Shown piece after piece: positions 44,164 to 56,600 of a stretch of 64,000 bases of DNA. The notes beneath the pieces were generated by a model that was given only the letters and a program-made list of their open reading frames with translations, was not told where the DNA came from and made no database searches. The position numbers and the translations under genes are program-made. The stretch is from Ciona intestinalis (lineage: Eukaryota > Chordata > Ascidiacea > Phlebobranchia > Cionidae). Position 1 is the stretch's first letter; each line of letters opens with the position of its first letter. The DNA lies in the NCBI RefSeq assembly GCF_000224145.3, contig NC_020166.2, positions 2,382,789-2,446,788 of the forward strand, given 5' to 3'.

Positions 44164-45446
44164 CGAATTCTGCGGATAAAAACACGTTGATAAGATTAGC
44201 TTATAGTGTACTGGTATTATTAAACTTACATTTTATTTTCTGTTTTTTTTTGGTTGCATGTAAGAAGTCTAAACTCTCAGCATACAGTCGTCCCAGGGTT
44301 CTTTGCACTTTTTGACTTCAGAAAAGTCGGGTTTAAACAATCCAGCAGTAAATGGTTTGTTGATAGAACTGTTGTTCATTCTATACAGGCACACGCCTCT
44401 TCGTTTTCAAATGCAAAATTTGCGTTTTATATTAAAGTTTTTGCTTTAGTAGTTGACTACTTGTACTATAGTACGATAAATCTGTAATAATAATTATTTC
44501 GTGGTTAAATAAGTTGCCTTTTAAAACTAGAATCCGAGTTGCCAAAGCATAAATTCGTTCTCATAATTTGCGACTGTTGCGTATTGTAGGCTGGGAGCTA
44601 ACTAGCTTGTGCCAAAGCCTGCTTTTGCAGCCATATTTATAGACCTTATGTGTTGCGCCATGTATAGCCTTATTACAGCAGCATGATTACTTGTGTACAT
44701 AAAGCGGACGAGACTTTTCAATATATAAGCACTATAATGTATTTCGACTATAAGGGTAAATATACCGTTGCGCAAAAAAAACAAACATTTCATCAACGAA
44801 TTAGATTAGATAATGAGCTGCACCTAATGCTTATAAAGTTTGCAGCGTATGCGGTTTTTGTTTACCATATCTAACACATGATCATAACAAGTCTCAATCT
44901 ATATACACCATGTGTATTTACACAATTATATAATGTGTTGTGTTTCACCATCATGACAGCGGAAATACTTAGTTCTAACCCTATTGATCTAGTCTAGTTT
45001 ATAAAACTCTACACACCACAAACAAAATACATGTAATTTACTTACATAAACTCAAAAAAAACTCAACAGTAGTAAAATCCAACTTTACACATGCGTATGC
45101 ATACGCACAGATAACGATACGGCAACTTTTACGACGGCGGAATACCGGATTAACGACCAATATAGCCATATAAATTTACCCATGCTGCACAGTATGTATG
45201 ATTCATACAATAGGTCAATGCCTTTGCAATATTAAAGAGCAATGTAACCATTATTTGAATATTTCTTGGTCGTTTTATTTTTCTCTGGTTTGCATTAGCA
45301 CGTTTGTTATGCATTACTTGCTTATAACGTAACAACAACATTTGTTACGTCAAAAAGCAAATAAGAAACACCATAGAGTATGTGGGAACTCAATATGAGG
45401 TTCTTATTTTGTTACCAAACAATACTAATTTGGTTGTCTTGTTTAT

Positions 45447-45643
45447 TATAGTGGGGCGGGAGAAGACGGGGCACTTTTAGTACATAATATCTAAATATTC
45501 TAATCGTGTTTTAAACAATTAAAAACGGTCTAAGGACGTTGTAAGGATACAGTGTTATAATTCTTTAAATGTTCTTTGTTTACTCCCAAATGGGACAAGA
45601 AAATAGGATAAAAAAGGGCCCATAATCCCCCATCCTACTATAT
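45447..45643. mobile_element. MITE, full length
   Basis: The ends are TATAGTGGGGCGGGAGAAGA and AATCCCCCATCCTACTATA. Inside are TTAGTACATAATATCTAAAT, GTGTTTTAAACAATTAAAAA and GTTTACTCCCAAATGGGAC. Confidence 0.75.
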
Positions 45644-46022
45644 ATTATCATTTCATACAAGGTAGTTGTATTTGCTAACTATATCTATATAATGTGTTAT
45701 AAAAGCAGCATGAAAACCCGTGCACTTTTGACCTACATATTTGCTAGACTTTGGCGAGATAGCTAACCGTATATTGTGTCTCGTGATGCTATTTTTACAC
45801 TTTGCGTAATACATGGAGGTTATATAACTTTTGTGCAATCATATATTACGTTGAAGAACAAATATTTACTAATCTTCCGCGTAGACCACTCTTGTGTATG
45901 TTATTGTGTATCTGTTTCACCTGTATATACTTAGGAGTGCGGAACTGTATAATAACAATTGTGCATTTATTTTACCGTACTCTAACATTAAGCTCTTAAA
46001 AAAGACTCAAAATATCTTGTAT

Positions 46023-46204
46023 ATAATCCGGCGGGGAAGATTGGACACCTTTTCTATTATCTCCACCCATTGATAGTAAACAAAAAACATTCAACGAATT
46101 TTATAACCGTATCCCCACGCTAAGACCGTTGTTAATTGTTTAAATCTCGATCAGGATTCTCGGATATTATGTGCTAAAGGTGTCATCTTCTCCCACCCTA
46201 TATA
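46023..46204. mobile_element. MITE, near full length
   Basis: The left end GGCGGGGAAGATTGGACACC and right end GTCATCTTCTCCCACCCTAT are inverted complements. Internal GATAGTAAACAAAAAACATT and TATGTGCTAAAGGTG fit the family. Confidence 0.7.
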
Positions 46205-46636
46205 TGTTTGCATTGTAATATTGCAACGTGCAAAACGGGTTTGCTAACTCACGGCTGGAATGCATTCTTTTAAGTAAATTATTGGGTGCTGTTTTATAAA
46301 TAAAGTTCCGAGTATTTTTCATAAATAAATTACCGGGTGCTTTTATGAGCCAATCAGTGTAAAAGTTTCCCCAGCTGGAATAACCTTATAACTGTTTGTA
46401 TAACAACGACTTTTGACCATGATGTTTCATTAGTGGTTACACCACAATTCAAACATAGAAATAGTGTGTGTCCACGTGAATGAATGATTTTAACTTGTTT
46501 GTTTTACCGTAACGGGGCAACCACCGTCGTTACAACACGACAGTTATACAACATGCTGCATGGTGTGCGCTCACAAATTACAACATTAGATTTGACTTTG
46601 TTGGTGTTGTTCTATTTTGTTATGCATGCTGCTTAC

Positions 46637-46795
46637 AGTTTAGACAACCAATAAGGACCACTGGGTTGAAGAGAAGCAATTATTGTTTCTCGCCCTTAAG
46701 TACACATACATCCACAAGGGTAGCAGTCTCGAACCCGTGTAGTGTGTATTCTAAACGACAAGCTAATCACTGTAATGGCATAACGCGGGACGTGG
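46637..46795 (-). mobile_element. SINE copy, reverse orientation
   Basis: On the minus strand it reads ACACGGGTTCGAGACTGCTA (B-box-like), then GGATGTATGTGTACTTAAGG and CCAGTGGTCCTTATTGG. The head is diverged, with a weak A box near 46780. Confidence 0.6.
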
Positions 46796-47064
46796 CAGAG
46801 GGTAAAAGGATTGCCTAGTGTATGCATTAACAATTAAAGCAACTGGGTGAACTGTATTTCACTTCGATACAGTAAAAATACGAAACAAAATACGCGTTAA
46901 ATAAATCAACTTATTTACCGTTTTATTAAAAAGAAATCCACCCTAAAATGTATAAAAAGTACACACATGCACATTGAATTTTACAAAGTTACTAAAGTTG
47001 TAAGTACGGATAATTTTTTTCTCGTCACTTCTAATCTTGAGTTAGTTATAATGGTGAACGATTT

Positions 47065-47266
47065 TCATCGTTTTTGTGTCGTTGTGGACCGCAAAGTGTC
47101 GCTCGCGAGTCGCAATTGCCTTCGTGAGCTCCTGATTCGAATTAGAGTGCTGATGTACTATGAGAAACAATGAACACAAGGCTCGTACCCTGCCTGTATA
47201 TTTTTCTATCCACAAACTTTACATGTAGTTGCATTATGCTTATTCTTTTCTCTCCAGCCAAGCGTA
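47065..47266 (-). pseudogene. Paralogue of the CX2C gene with two in-frame TAG codons
   Basis: The minus strand from the acceptor TTTTTGCAG|TACG reads TLGWREKNKHNATTCKVCG, TAG, KNIQAGYEPCVHCFS, TAG, YISTLIRIRSS and on to TGA at 47065. This aligns with TLGWREKDKTDANTCEACGK and NAQAGDEHCVFCFFQFVSIL of the gene at 43310. The frame stays open apart from the two TAG codons. All four cysteines and the C-x2-C-x11-C-x2-C spacing are kept, and no frameshift occurs over 67 codons. I could not find the short first exon, and a MITE lies directly upstream. A decayed duplicate is the simplest reading. Confidence 0.65.
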
Positions 47267-47292
47267 CTGCAAAAATTCAAATATAGCGTACT

Positions 47293-47524
47293 GTGTTGGT
47301 GGGGTAATATGGGATCCCGTTAGCACATATATCCCATATTTCCTGATTGCATTTTGAACAATTAACAACACTTTGTAGTATGAGGATAGGGTTATTTTAA
47401 ACAATTAACAACGGTATGTTAGAGTCGTGAGGACAGCGTTTTGTAATTCTTTAAACGTTCTTGGTTTGCCAAATGGGACGGGAAAAAAAGAACGAAAAGG
47501 TATCCCCCCCTCCCCCCTACTATA
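47293..47524. mobile_element. MITE with internal duplication
   Basis: It begins TGTTGGTGGGGTAATATGGG and ends TCCCCCCTCCCCCCTACTATA-like sequence. The AACAATTAACAACNNT block occurs twice (near 47370 and 47399), so part of the element is duplicated inside. Confidence 0.65.
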
Positions 47525-48980
47525 ATGCAATAATCATTCATGGCAAATTGCGACCATGAATTTAATCTTGCTTATCGAATTTAAAGATCGCTTTGACGTT
47601 TGTAACATTTATTTACTTTCTGCAATGCTGGCAATAATTTTAAACGGTTGCTGTCTATATATCAATATCTTTTATTTTTAAACCTTTATAACTACTGTAA
47701 ACATTTTTTCTATTGTCTCATTTCGTTCGATACATCCATACACTATTTCATGCTATAGGATTGCACTTATATGCCAATCAGAAGTAGATCTTTGTATGAC
47801 TTTTATGAAATAAACTTTGGACAACGTTACGTAATGAATAATATATTTGAGTCTCTATATGTTTGATTTAAAATACTTTTGACGCTAATAATCATGTGAA
47901 CGAAATTCCACACACAAGAGTTCCACTTGAACTGTGTATACGCGGCGTGGGCATGCATGACAACAATAAGGGCATATGTTGAGTGCGGCAATTATTTAAA
48001 TAATACTTAAGTTGTTCTTTTAGAAACAGGTCAACATTGCGGAAGGCATAGATACACATATGTATATATATATAGGTATACGCTTGCATTTTAGCCTACG
48101 TGCTGCATGGCAGCAGTTACACTTTGCGTGTCTCTATTGATTGTGATATGTATATATATTAAGGGCGTGTACGAACTGACGCTATAATATTCAATAACTC
48201 ACGCAATATTGTGTTGATTGTCTCGTAATATTTGTTTTTACAAGTCATTATGCTAATGAACTTTGAGAGTTATAGGTTGAATTAGTCACGCTACTCATTC
48301 TTCATATAGCATGTATTCATATACATCCGATTGCAATCACTTGGCTTAAAATTCTTCATATAAATAGTCGCCGTATAGTCCAGGCAGTACGTATGGCTAG
48401 TTGTATGTGAAGTCCAAAAACCGTATGTAAATTACATAGTAGGGTGGGGGAAAAGGAACACCTTAGCACAAAATACCCAAACAATCTGATCGCGCTTTAT
48501 AAACAGTTAGCAACGTTTTATGTGAGTCGTATAAAGGATACAGCTTTATATATGGTTATTGTTTACCACCCAATGAAACGTGAAATAAAATACAAGGTGT
48601 CTCAACTTACCCCACCTAACTATATCTCCCTTTGCACATTTTGTTTACGTAAAACGTTTTGTATGTTTTCACTTGAAAATGCAATAAATTGTGACATGAT
48701 GGTTACATTGTAAATGTATTTAGTTGCTCACAGGTTTACCTTCTGTTAGTGAATATTTGCTTTAATGAGAATTTGTTTGTACGCAGAAAATGTTACAAAC
48801 TTACTATAGACGTGATTACATCTATTTATAGGCATATGCGTACTTGTTTTTCTTTTCAACTATTAAAATTCTTGCCACATGCGTGAAATAAGCTTTATTT
48901 ATAATGCGTTTTCGAGTGAATATACATTTAAAACAATATACGATGAAGCATATAGATAGATTATAGTATTTTAGTTAATA
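47525..48980. other. Intergenic region downstream of the serpin
   Basis: There is no gene, apart from the MITE at 48437. AATAAA-type signals on the minus strand, expected for the serpin 3' UTR, are plausible near 48890-48900 (TTTATT). The rest is unremarkable AT-rich DNA. Confidence 0.45.
48437..48624. mobile_element. MITE, full length
   Basis: The ends are ATAGTAGGGTGGGGGAAAAG and CTTACCCCACCTAACTATAT. A TA dinucleotide flanks both ends, consistent with a TA target duplication. Confidence 0.75.
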
Positions 48981-51900
48981 TTAATTTTCCAGTGGGTTTT
49001 CCACTTTGCCAAGAAATAGAAAGCTGTTTGATTTTTCTTGGTACACTCCTATAAAGAAAGGACGATCCACGGTTACCTGTCGTGGGATCGACAGGCTTCT
49101 TCCTTGTACCGTGGCTGCAGATGCCGCTGCTGCTACTGTACCTATTTACAGAATGAATATATGAGCAATAAATGCATAGTAAGGTGGGGGAAGATGAGAC
49201 ACCTTTAGCACATAATTTCCAAATATCCTGATCTTGTTTTAAACAATTAACAATGGTCTATGAAAGTCGTGAGGATATAGTTTTATAATTCTTTGAATGT
49301 TTTTTATTTACTACCAAATGGGGCGAGAAAATGGAACGAAAAGGTGTCCCATCTTTCCCCACCCTACTATACTACAAAATTATGAATGCCTTTTTAATAA
49401 GCGACTGACGCCTTTTTTGTGGCGAGAGGGGTCATTTCCTTTACGTGATTTAATGGCGGTGAAATTTAAATTAACATGAAAAATGAGATTGAAATTGTTT
49501 GCCATAAATTTGCTACATATTTACAAGCTGTTTTTAAAAAACGCCTTTTGACAATTGTAGGGGGTTCTTCTTTAACTTGATTTAAAACTTATCAAATTTA
49601 AATTACGTGAAAAGAAGCTAGATAGAAATTGTTTGATGTTTCATATGCCCGATGTCGTAGCACCAACAGTCCAAAAGCAATACCATATTTACCATTTTCA
49701 TTGACGTTTATGTAAGCCTTTTGTGTAAACTCAGAAACATATAATTGTTCAACCGTGCTGATTCCAGTCAAGTTACTTGCTCCTGAATCAAACAAATCTA
49801 CAACTCCCAATGTTTGAAGAACCTATTTAGGTTAGTTGTAGCGTTAACTTTTAAACCTACATCACAAGTTATGATTATTCGTTTAATAAAGACGGGTCTA
49901 CTTACTTCTTTGACGTCTGTTTTATGGCTAAGTTCAATAAGAGGCATTTTAAAGTGTGTGATTCGAAACATTTTATTTATGGTCCTAAAACGCGAAAGGA
50001 TCTGTTGCGCTTCCCTTGAAAATTGCTGTAAATCTGAAAGTTGACCATAATGTTACTTTTATGCTATCATAGTTGGCGTAGTAGGATATAAGTGTATTTT
50101 GATTAACTACACTTGTAAGACCATACGAACGTTCGTAAGGCATTCCTATAGGTCTTAGACATTAGTTAAACATTGGTGTATTCGCAAGGCCCAACTTTAT
50201 ACAATAGATACTGCCAGGGGGCATTAGACGTTTGCCGATTGTTAAGACCAATTAAGAGCAATACAGAGAAACTAACTTAATTTGACTCACTGTAGTTGTC
50301 TCCTGGAAGTCCCACCACAAAGTAGGTGTTTTGATTGGACGTTGTTTTATATCGAATGAAAAAGAACTCAATTTTGTCTCTGTAGTTATAACTCTTCACC
50401 ACAGCTTCCCATCGAACCATAAACGGTACTTGCACCGTTGTTCCATTAGAAAGAAAAAAGTTTTGTTTCTGCATAACAATTTGTGTGGTTAGTATTTATA
50501 GTAAATTGGGACATTGTTTCATTCTACTTTCCTGACCAATTTTGTAGTAAACAAAGAACATAACAGAATTATAAAAACGTATCCTCACGACTCCTATAGA
50601 CCGTTGTCAATTCTTTAAAACACGATCAGTATATTTCTAAAAGTTTGGTTTGTTTTGGATCAGCGTGTACATTCGTTAATACTTTTTTTTCTGTTTGCAG
50701 TTTTAACTGCAATTTATGAATTTGAAACCAACTAAAGATTTTTAGACTTTTATTCATATATAGTTGACAATCATTTGGGGTAGTAGGGCCCATCCCGGCC
50801 TAAATCCTAGGTCCCATGGCGCACCACGCTGCGGGGCCTTACTAACAGAATTTAACTTACATTCTAGAGTAAACGTATAAAGTAAACGTATGATTTCGTT
50901 TGATTTCGCAATCGATCACTCACCGTCGGAATACGCCTAAAAGAAATTGCCCAGTCCGCTTGGAAATAAACGGCGTTGACCAAAATCATTCGAGTAAATG
51001 CAGTTATTGAGCTCGGATCGACAAGTTCACGGATTTTATCTTCTGTCATATTACTAACCCACTCGTTTATCCTGCATGGAAATATATTATTAAAAATTAA
51101 AGCAGTGAGAAGCGACACGCAAAATCGTGAAGCGTTCTTTATTTTTAAAAAAGAAAAAAGAAAGTTCCAGAAATAACAAGTAAGATTTCACAATTAGTTG
51201 CATTTGCGACAAAAGGATTTCAAAATGTATACTTGCCTATTACAGTGGCATTATATTACTCGTACCCATTTCTTAAATAATACGTGGCCTTTCATCATAT
51301 CTCCGTTCTCTTGCTTACATTTTTTGTATCAACATTGAATAATAATTACAATTCAAATATATTGTGTATGTTATTAAAGAAAGCTATCCGTAGAGTATTT
51401 TTTGATGCATACCTTAGCCTTGCAAAAAAGTGACTATGAAACACATTTAAAACGTAACGGCTCAAAATCGAATTGGCTCTCTTTTTACCTTGAACGAAGT
51501 ATTTGACTAAACGTAAACATTGATAAAGCATATGCGAATCCTTTTTGCAAGATTGTAACCGTTATTGCGACACGTATTTAGCAAGAAATCTGACATTTTT
51601 ATTTGTTGCAAAATCGTGTTTGAATTGCTGGCATCTATGCTATACTCACATATTGGCTGCAGCATTGCTATTGTGGAAATTCACTGGGAAAACAGACGAC
51701 TTGTAGTTCTGTCTCAGCAAATCGATGTACTGCTGGACGACTGGGTAATTGGATCCAATAAATACCGAATTCGCTAATTTCACAGTTTGACCGTTAGGCC
51801 TCATAACCACGTTGTTCCGTGTTTTTCTTTAACAGTAAAATTGTTTATGTTTTTTCTCATAAATAAAGGCCTATACCTTATATAAATAAGCTATCAATGA

Positions 51901-52665
51901 CATAGATAGGCGAGACTTAGGACATGGATTTACATTTCTTTGAATATTCTTTCTTTACTAATAAATGGGACGAGAAAATAAATTGGAAAAGTGTTCTATC
52001 CCATACTACATATATTCGTACGAAAACACACAGTTTTATTAACCAAACTATCAACAATCACTTTACCTCATTAAAGTGTGTATTCTACTTGGTGTTAAAT
52101 CGGTCATCTGTAAAGCGCGCGTTATCTCATCATAAGTGTTGCCCATTGCACCGGCTAAAACCATGCCAAGAGTTTGTGAAACACTGCAAAGTTTGACGTA
52201 ACTTAGATCAATTGTATTTACCGTGATTTTCAAAAAAATTATTGAAAAGTTTAAAAACATCTCGGAAAAAATATTAAGCACGGGTAGAAAATACAAAAAA
52301 AAAAAAACGGGAAAGGTGCAAAATTAATAGAATTTTTAAAATCTTAAAGTTGAATTTAAATTTTAGAGAAAAAAGTTTTAAAAAATATAAAGAGACCCAT
52401 CTTGCCCCGTTCTGGAAATAGACCCGTTTTACCCCATGTGCAATCTTGTCCTATACCCTATATACGTTTTTATGTTTTTTTTTGTAGATTTATACCTGAT
52501 AGGAGAAAACAGAACGTTCTTGTTTGGTTTTTCTTTAGATATTGCCCAGTACAAGCTTCCAGAAAAAGTATTCTGGTTATCTGTAAAATGATTTATCCAT
52601 CTGCGATTTTGACAGTAACCGGTTGCTATTACCAGCAGCAGCAGTGAACATATAAGTAACTTCAT
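48981..52665 (-). CDS. Secreted inhibitory serpin with Arg-Ser reactive site
   Basis: Eight minus-strand exons, 52665..52496, 52183..52067, 51826..51650, 51071..50924, 50468..50291, 50033..49906, 49822..49693 and 49141..48981, encode about 402 aa. Residues 1-18 (MKLLICSLLLLVIATGYC) form a signal peptide. Serpin marks follow: NVLFSPISVSQTLGMVLAGA, VKLANSVFIG, INEWVSNMTEDKI, MILVNAVYFQADW, FKMPLIEL and RPFFIGVYQEKSNSFLFLGK. The hinge ENGTVAAAASAAT has Thr at P14 and small residues at P12-P9, as in inhibitory serpins. Counting 17 from the hinge Glu puts Arg at P1 and Ser at P1' (VQGR|SLS). Trypsin-like or thrombin-like targets are therefore expected. The exon 3 acceptor is ambiguous: 51826, or 51799 with nine fewer residues, both in frame. 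No ER-retention signal is present. Confidence 0.92.
49176..49372. mobile_element. MITE, full length, in serpin intron 7
   Basis: The ends ATAGTAAGGTGGGGGAAGAT and ATCTTTCCCCACCCTACTAT are inverted complements. The interior has TTAGCACATAATTTCCAAAT, TTTTAAACAATTAACAATGG and TTTATTTACTACCAAATGGG. It is one of the best-preserved copies. Confidence 0.8.
50498..50640. mobile_element. MITE, truncated, in serpin intron 4
   Basis: It starts TATAGTAAATTGGGACATTG and runs through TTGTAGTAAACAAAGAACAT and CGTATCCTCACGACTCCTAT to TTTAAAACACGATCAGTATA. The right terminus is missing. Confidence 0.6.
51905..52012. mobile_element. MITE fragment in serpin intron 2
   Basis: The part TTTCTTTGAATATTCTTTCT, followed by AATAAATGGGACGAGAAAAT and ending TCTATCCCATACTACATAT, corresponds to the right half of the family. 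Confidence 0.55.
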
Positions 52666-53656
52666 CTTGAAAAGGGTGACTTTTTAAAAACTTTCTGAAA
52701 CGTAAAAAAACTTTTTATATCTATATATGTAAAATATGGGAAAACTGTCGTAATAATAATAAAATTTAACAGATATATTCGCTTTTGCTTTCTGTTTCAT
52801 ATACGTTTATATACAAATTAACTATAGTTTCAATAGGTCTACAAAACATCGCATACACGTCTCATGAACGACTGATAAAGACTATAAATTACATCAATAT
52901 TTATCGGTCTGCACTACACATCTTTCTCAATATTCTTTCGCATATTTTCTGACGATAACCAGCAGGAAAAACCCAGAATGAATCATTTCTTAAAACTCGC
53001 CCGAGGGTTTCGCGAAGAAACTCACAAACAAGCTCACGTTTCGCATAGGAAGTAATCGAACTAAATGATTACATCACGTGCACTTAACTGTGCTGTGGAA
53101 CAACGACTGAAATATCGCTATGCGTGGCAGTTTCAATCGCCCTTCACGTTAACATTGCCCAAAACAACATTTAAAATAAGCTTTTTAATACTGTATTAAA
53201 CAATCAGTCTGGCCTCGGATATGGCCATTTGCCGCTTTAGATGTTTATTTGGCTATTCTAGCACAATATAAATATATTACTATGAATATTAAATCAGTAA
53301 TACAATACTAAACCATAAAACTGTTATTTTAATATTAGTAATAACGTCTAGATACTAATTCCGCCGCTCGATCATGAATTGTAAAACACTGCGTTTTGTT
53401 TCTATTTACGTCTATTCTGTTCTTCATCTCGGGGAATTACCTTATAAGTGACGCAATGAATTTTGTTTTTGTGAAATTTAGCTTTTCCATGTGCTGCAAT
53501 CTGGCACTTAATATTTAGCTCTACAGTCTACGTTGTAGTGTAAACTATTCGCTGCGCCGATAGTGTATTTCTACATACGGATAAAGCTGTAAAACTAAAT
53601 GATCTGCTTTATAACGTTATTGTAATGTGAGCATAAAGGCAGAGAGAGGAATTAAA
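52666..53656. promoter_or_regulatory. Head-to-head upstream region, serpin and SLC25A40
   Basis: The 991 bases separate the divergent start codons. CACGTG occurs at 53075-53080 and CpG is slightly raised at 52940-53110. There is no other gene and no clear core-promoter element. Confidence 0.4.
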
Positions 53657-56600
53657 ATGGAAATCACTCCTACACAGCAAATGATATCTTCATGTTCTGG
53701 CGCTCTCATTACTTCTTTATTTGGTACGTTGTGCTTCTGTATTGTTTTGTTATGCATAATATTCTGGTATGTTTTGCAAATATTTAAATACACTGCATCA
53801 TAACCTGGTATTATGCAAATAAACTGCATAGTTGTCGGTATACTCGCTTTGTTGTGTACTTTTGTTATGAATAAATTGGCTGCATGTCAATATACACTTT
53901 GTAGGCCCATCCTTTTTTTGCTTCTATTTTACCTGTTTTTTAATGCAAAGCTATCTCTGTGACTTTTGCTTATTTGTAGATAGTTTGTTACAAAGGTTAT
54001 TTTATCGGGGTACTACAAGCAGAAGACTTTATCTTCTCACTCCTAAGCTCACAAAACAATAAGCAAATCTGATAAAACAGAAAAGTTAAACCATATGTAC
54101 AATTTTTTAAATGCTCGCTGCTATGCTACCCTCTGTGGGCGGTTATGTCTTTGAGCAAGATGCTTAATGGCAGGTCACTATTGTTCAAAATATCAGCCAT
54201 AGGCATAAAAATTGTTAAAAAACAATCACCAACAAAGAAACATACATGGTAATAAGTATGCTGGCACGACTCACAAGGTGTATGAAACAGAAAACTTGGC
54301 TTATACTGACTGTCTTTTCTGGCCATGCAAGAATAAAGCAAGTTACTTTCAATAAATTAACTCTCAGATCAGATTTTGTCATTTTTATAAAGTTACCTTT
54401 TTACATTCTTATTTTTTTATTAGGTGACTTTTTAATTTATATATTTTCTTCTTTATCTAGTCACTCCACTTGACGTGATTAAAATAAGGCTCCAAGCTCA
54501 ACAAGGAAGTCGAAAATGTTTCATGTATTGCAATGGACTCATGGACCACATGTGTTACTGTGTTAATGGCAGGACAAGATGGTATTCGAGACCTGGCAAT
54601 TTCAATGGAACAATTGTATGAAACTTAATTTTCAATTACCGTATATACGCTATAGCCAATTTGGAAAATATCCAACACATCGTGTTTTTCAAAAAATTTC
54701 CACAGTTTTCTAACTTTAAAAAAAATCCGTACTCATTATTAAAACTTAATAAACTAATGTAAAAATTGCCGCAAATCTGTGCGCAAGTTGTAAATAAATA
54801 GCCTTCAGCCAAAAAAAACCCTTTCCAATCTACCATATATGTAATAAGTTGTTTCATTTAGCACCTCACTACACTGATAAGTTTTAAAATAAACTTAGAG
54901 TACAAAAGTCTAAAAATAATAGCGTACAAAAAATTCGGTAGCCTACGTGTTATAATAGGTAAACTAGATTTACAAAGAAATTGTTTGCACAGGCATATCT
55001 AGAGTAGAAAAAATGTGGCATAACCAAAAAAAAATTTCATGTATATAGTACAATTTGCATGTCTTTTCAACTTATATACTGATGTTTATATTAATATGTT
55101 GTTGTTTTCTATAGCATGCCATGATCAAGATAGCTCAAAATGAGGGAATCAGTTCATTGTGGAGTGGATTGTCACCAACACTGTAAGTATAACTGATGTG
55201 TATTCTGTTTGCACTTTAACATTTTATTGCTGCAATTTTATCAATATGATTAGTAAACTACTAAACTAGTAAGAACTTTTTTAAATCTTTTCATCATTTT
55301 GCGGGGTATATATATGTTAATACCTAATACATAATGCTTTTTTTCTAAAGCACAAAATGCGATATAGAAACATGTATGTACCTCAGCAATGCAGATTTTC
55401 TAAATTTCTGGGATATTATCCTAAGCGCCCCTGCGCGTTAACTATGGCGTGATTGGATATGTGGCACACATTCGTATTTCTATTCTTAACGCCATATAAA
55501 ATAACATACATTAAACATCAAATTTATATAAACAGATTCTTAATGTGAAATACATTAACGAACATTAAGTATCATATTTTATATAAACAGAGTCATGGCG
55601 GTACCTGCTACTGTTGTTTATTTCACATCTTATGATCAACTTAAATCAAAACTTGCTCCAATATTTCATTCATATGCTCCTATCATGGCAGGTGCCATAG
55701 CACGAGGTAAGCTTAATGTATTCACATGAAGTTTAAATTACCGATTATTTAAATATTTTAAATATAATTTCCCCTATGAGCTTTATTTATTATTCATCGA
55801 TTAATGATTATATGTATAGTAGGGTAGGGGAATATGGAACACCTTTTTATTTTTTTTCTTGTCCCATTTGGTAGTGAACAAAGAACATTAAAAGGAGTTT
55901 AAAACCGTATCCTCACGACTTCCATAGACCGTAGTTAATTGTTTAAAGACAATCGAGATATTTAGATAATATGTACTAAAGGTGTCCCCCACCCTACCAT
56001 TTTTTTATATGCAAATACAACAGGAGGGACAGTGACTGTTATTTCTCCTCTTGAACTTATTCGAACCAAGATGCAATCACAACAACTCTCATATAGAGGT
56101 ACTCTAACTACTTTTCTATGTTGAAAACATTATAATAAACTAAACTACTCTGTTCCTTACCTAAAATACAACTATTAAAAAAACTTCTATTAAACGTATT
56201 TAATGTATTGTACATAAATTGTACAAACACAGCAGTTGCTGTTCAATCTACCAGAGCGCTGGCACAGTTGGTTAGCAAGCCTGCTCATGGGTTCAAGGCT
56301 CGCTGCTACTATTGTGTGCGAATATGTGTCCTTAGGCAAGACACTTAACAGCAATTGCTCCAATCTAGTGGTCAATAATGGGTTGTTTACATTGTCAGCC
56401 ATATAATATGTAAAATAAATAAAAAACAGAAAATCGGTGTTATTAGGACTGTCAATTTCGGCCGCGAGGATAAAGCAAACTACATTTAACCATTCATTCA
56501 ACATTCAAACAAAATCATCATTGCTGCTGATATACAGCTGTTTGATGTTACATTTGTTATGCTTGATTTCCTGTTATTGTAAAGGCTAACAAATACTATG

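Larger units (their letters stand above)
44164..47064. other. Intergenic sequence with MITEs and a SINE
   Basis: No coding exon is recognised. The stretch contains the MITEs at 45447 and 46023 and a SINE at 46637, listed separately. The remaining sequence shows no clear structure. Confidence 0.5.
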
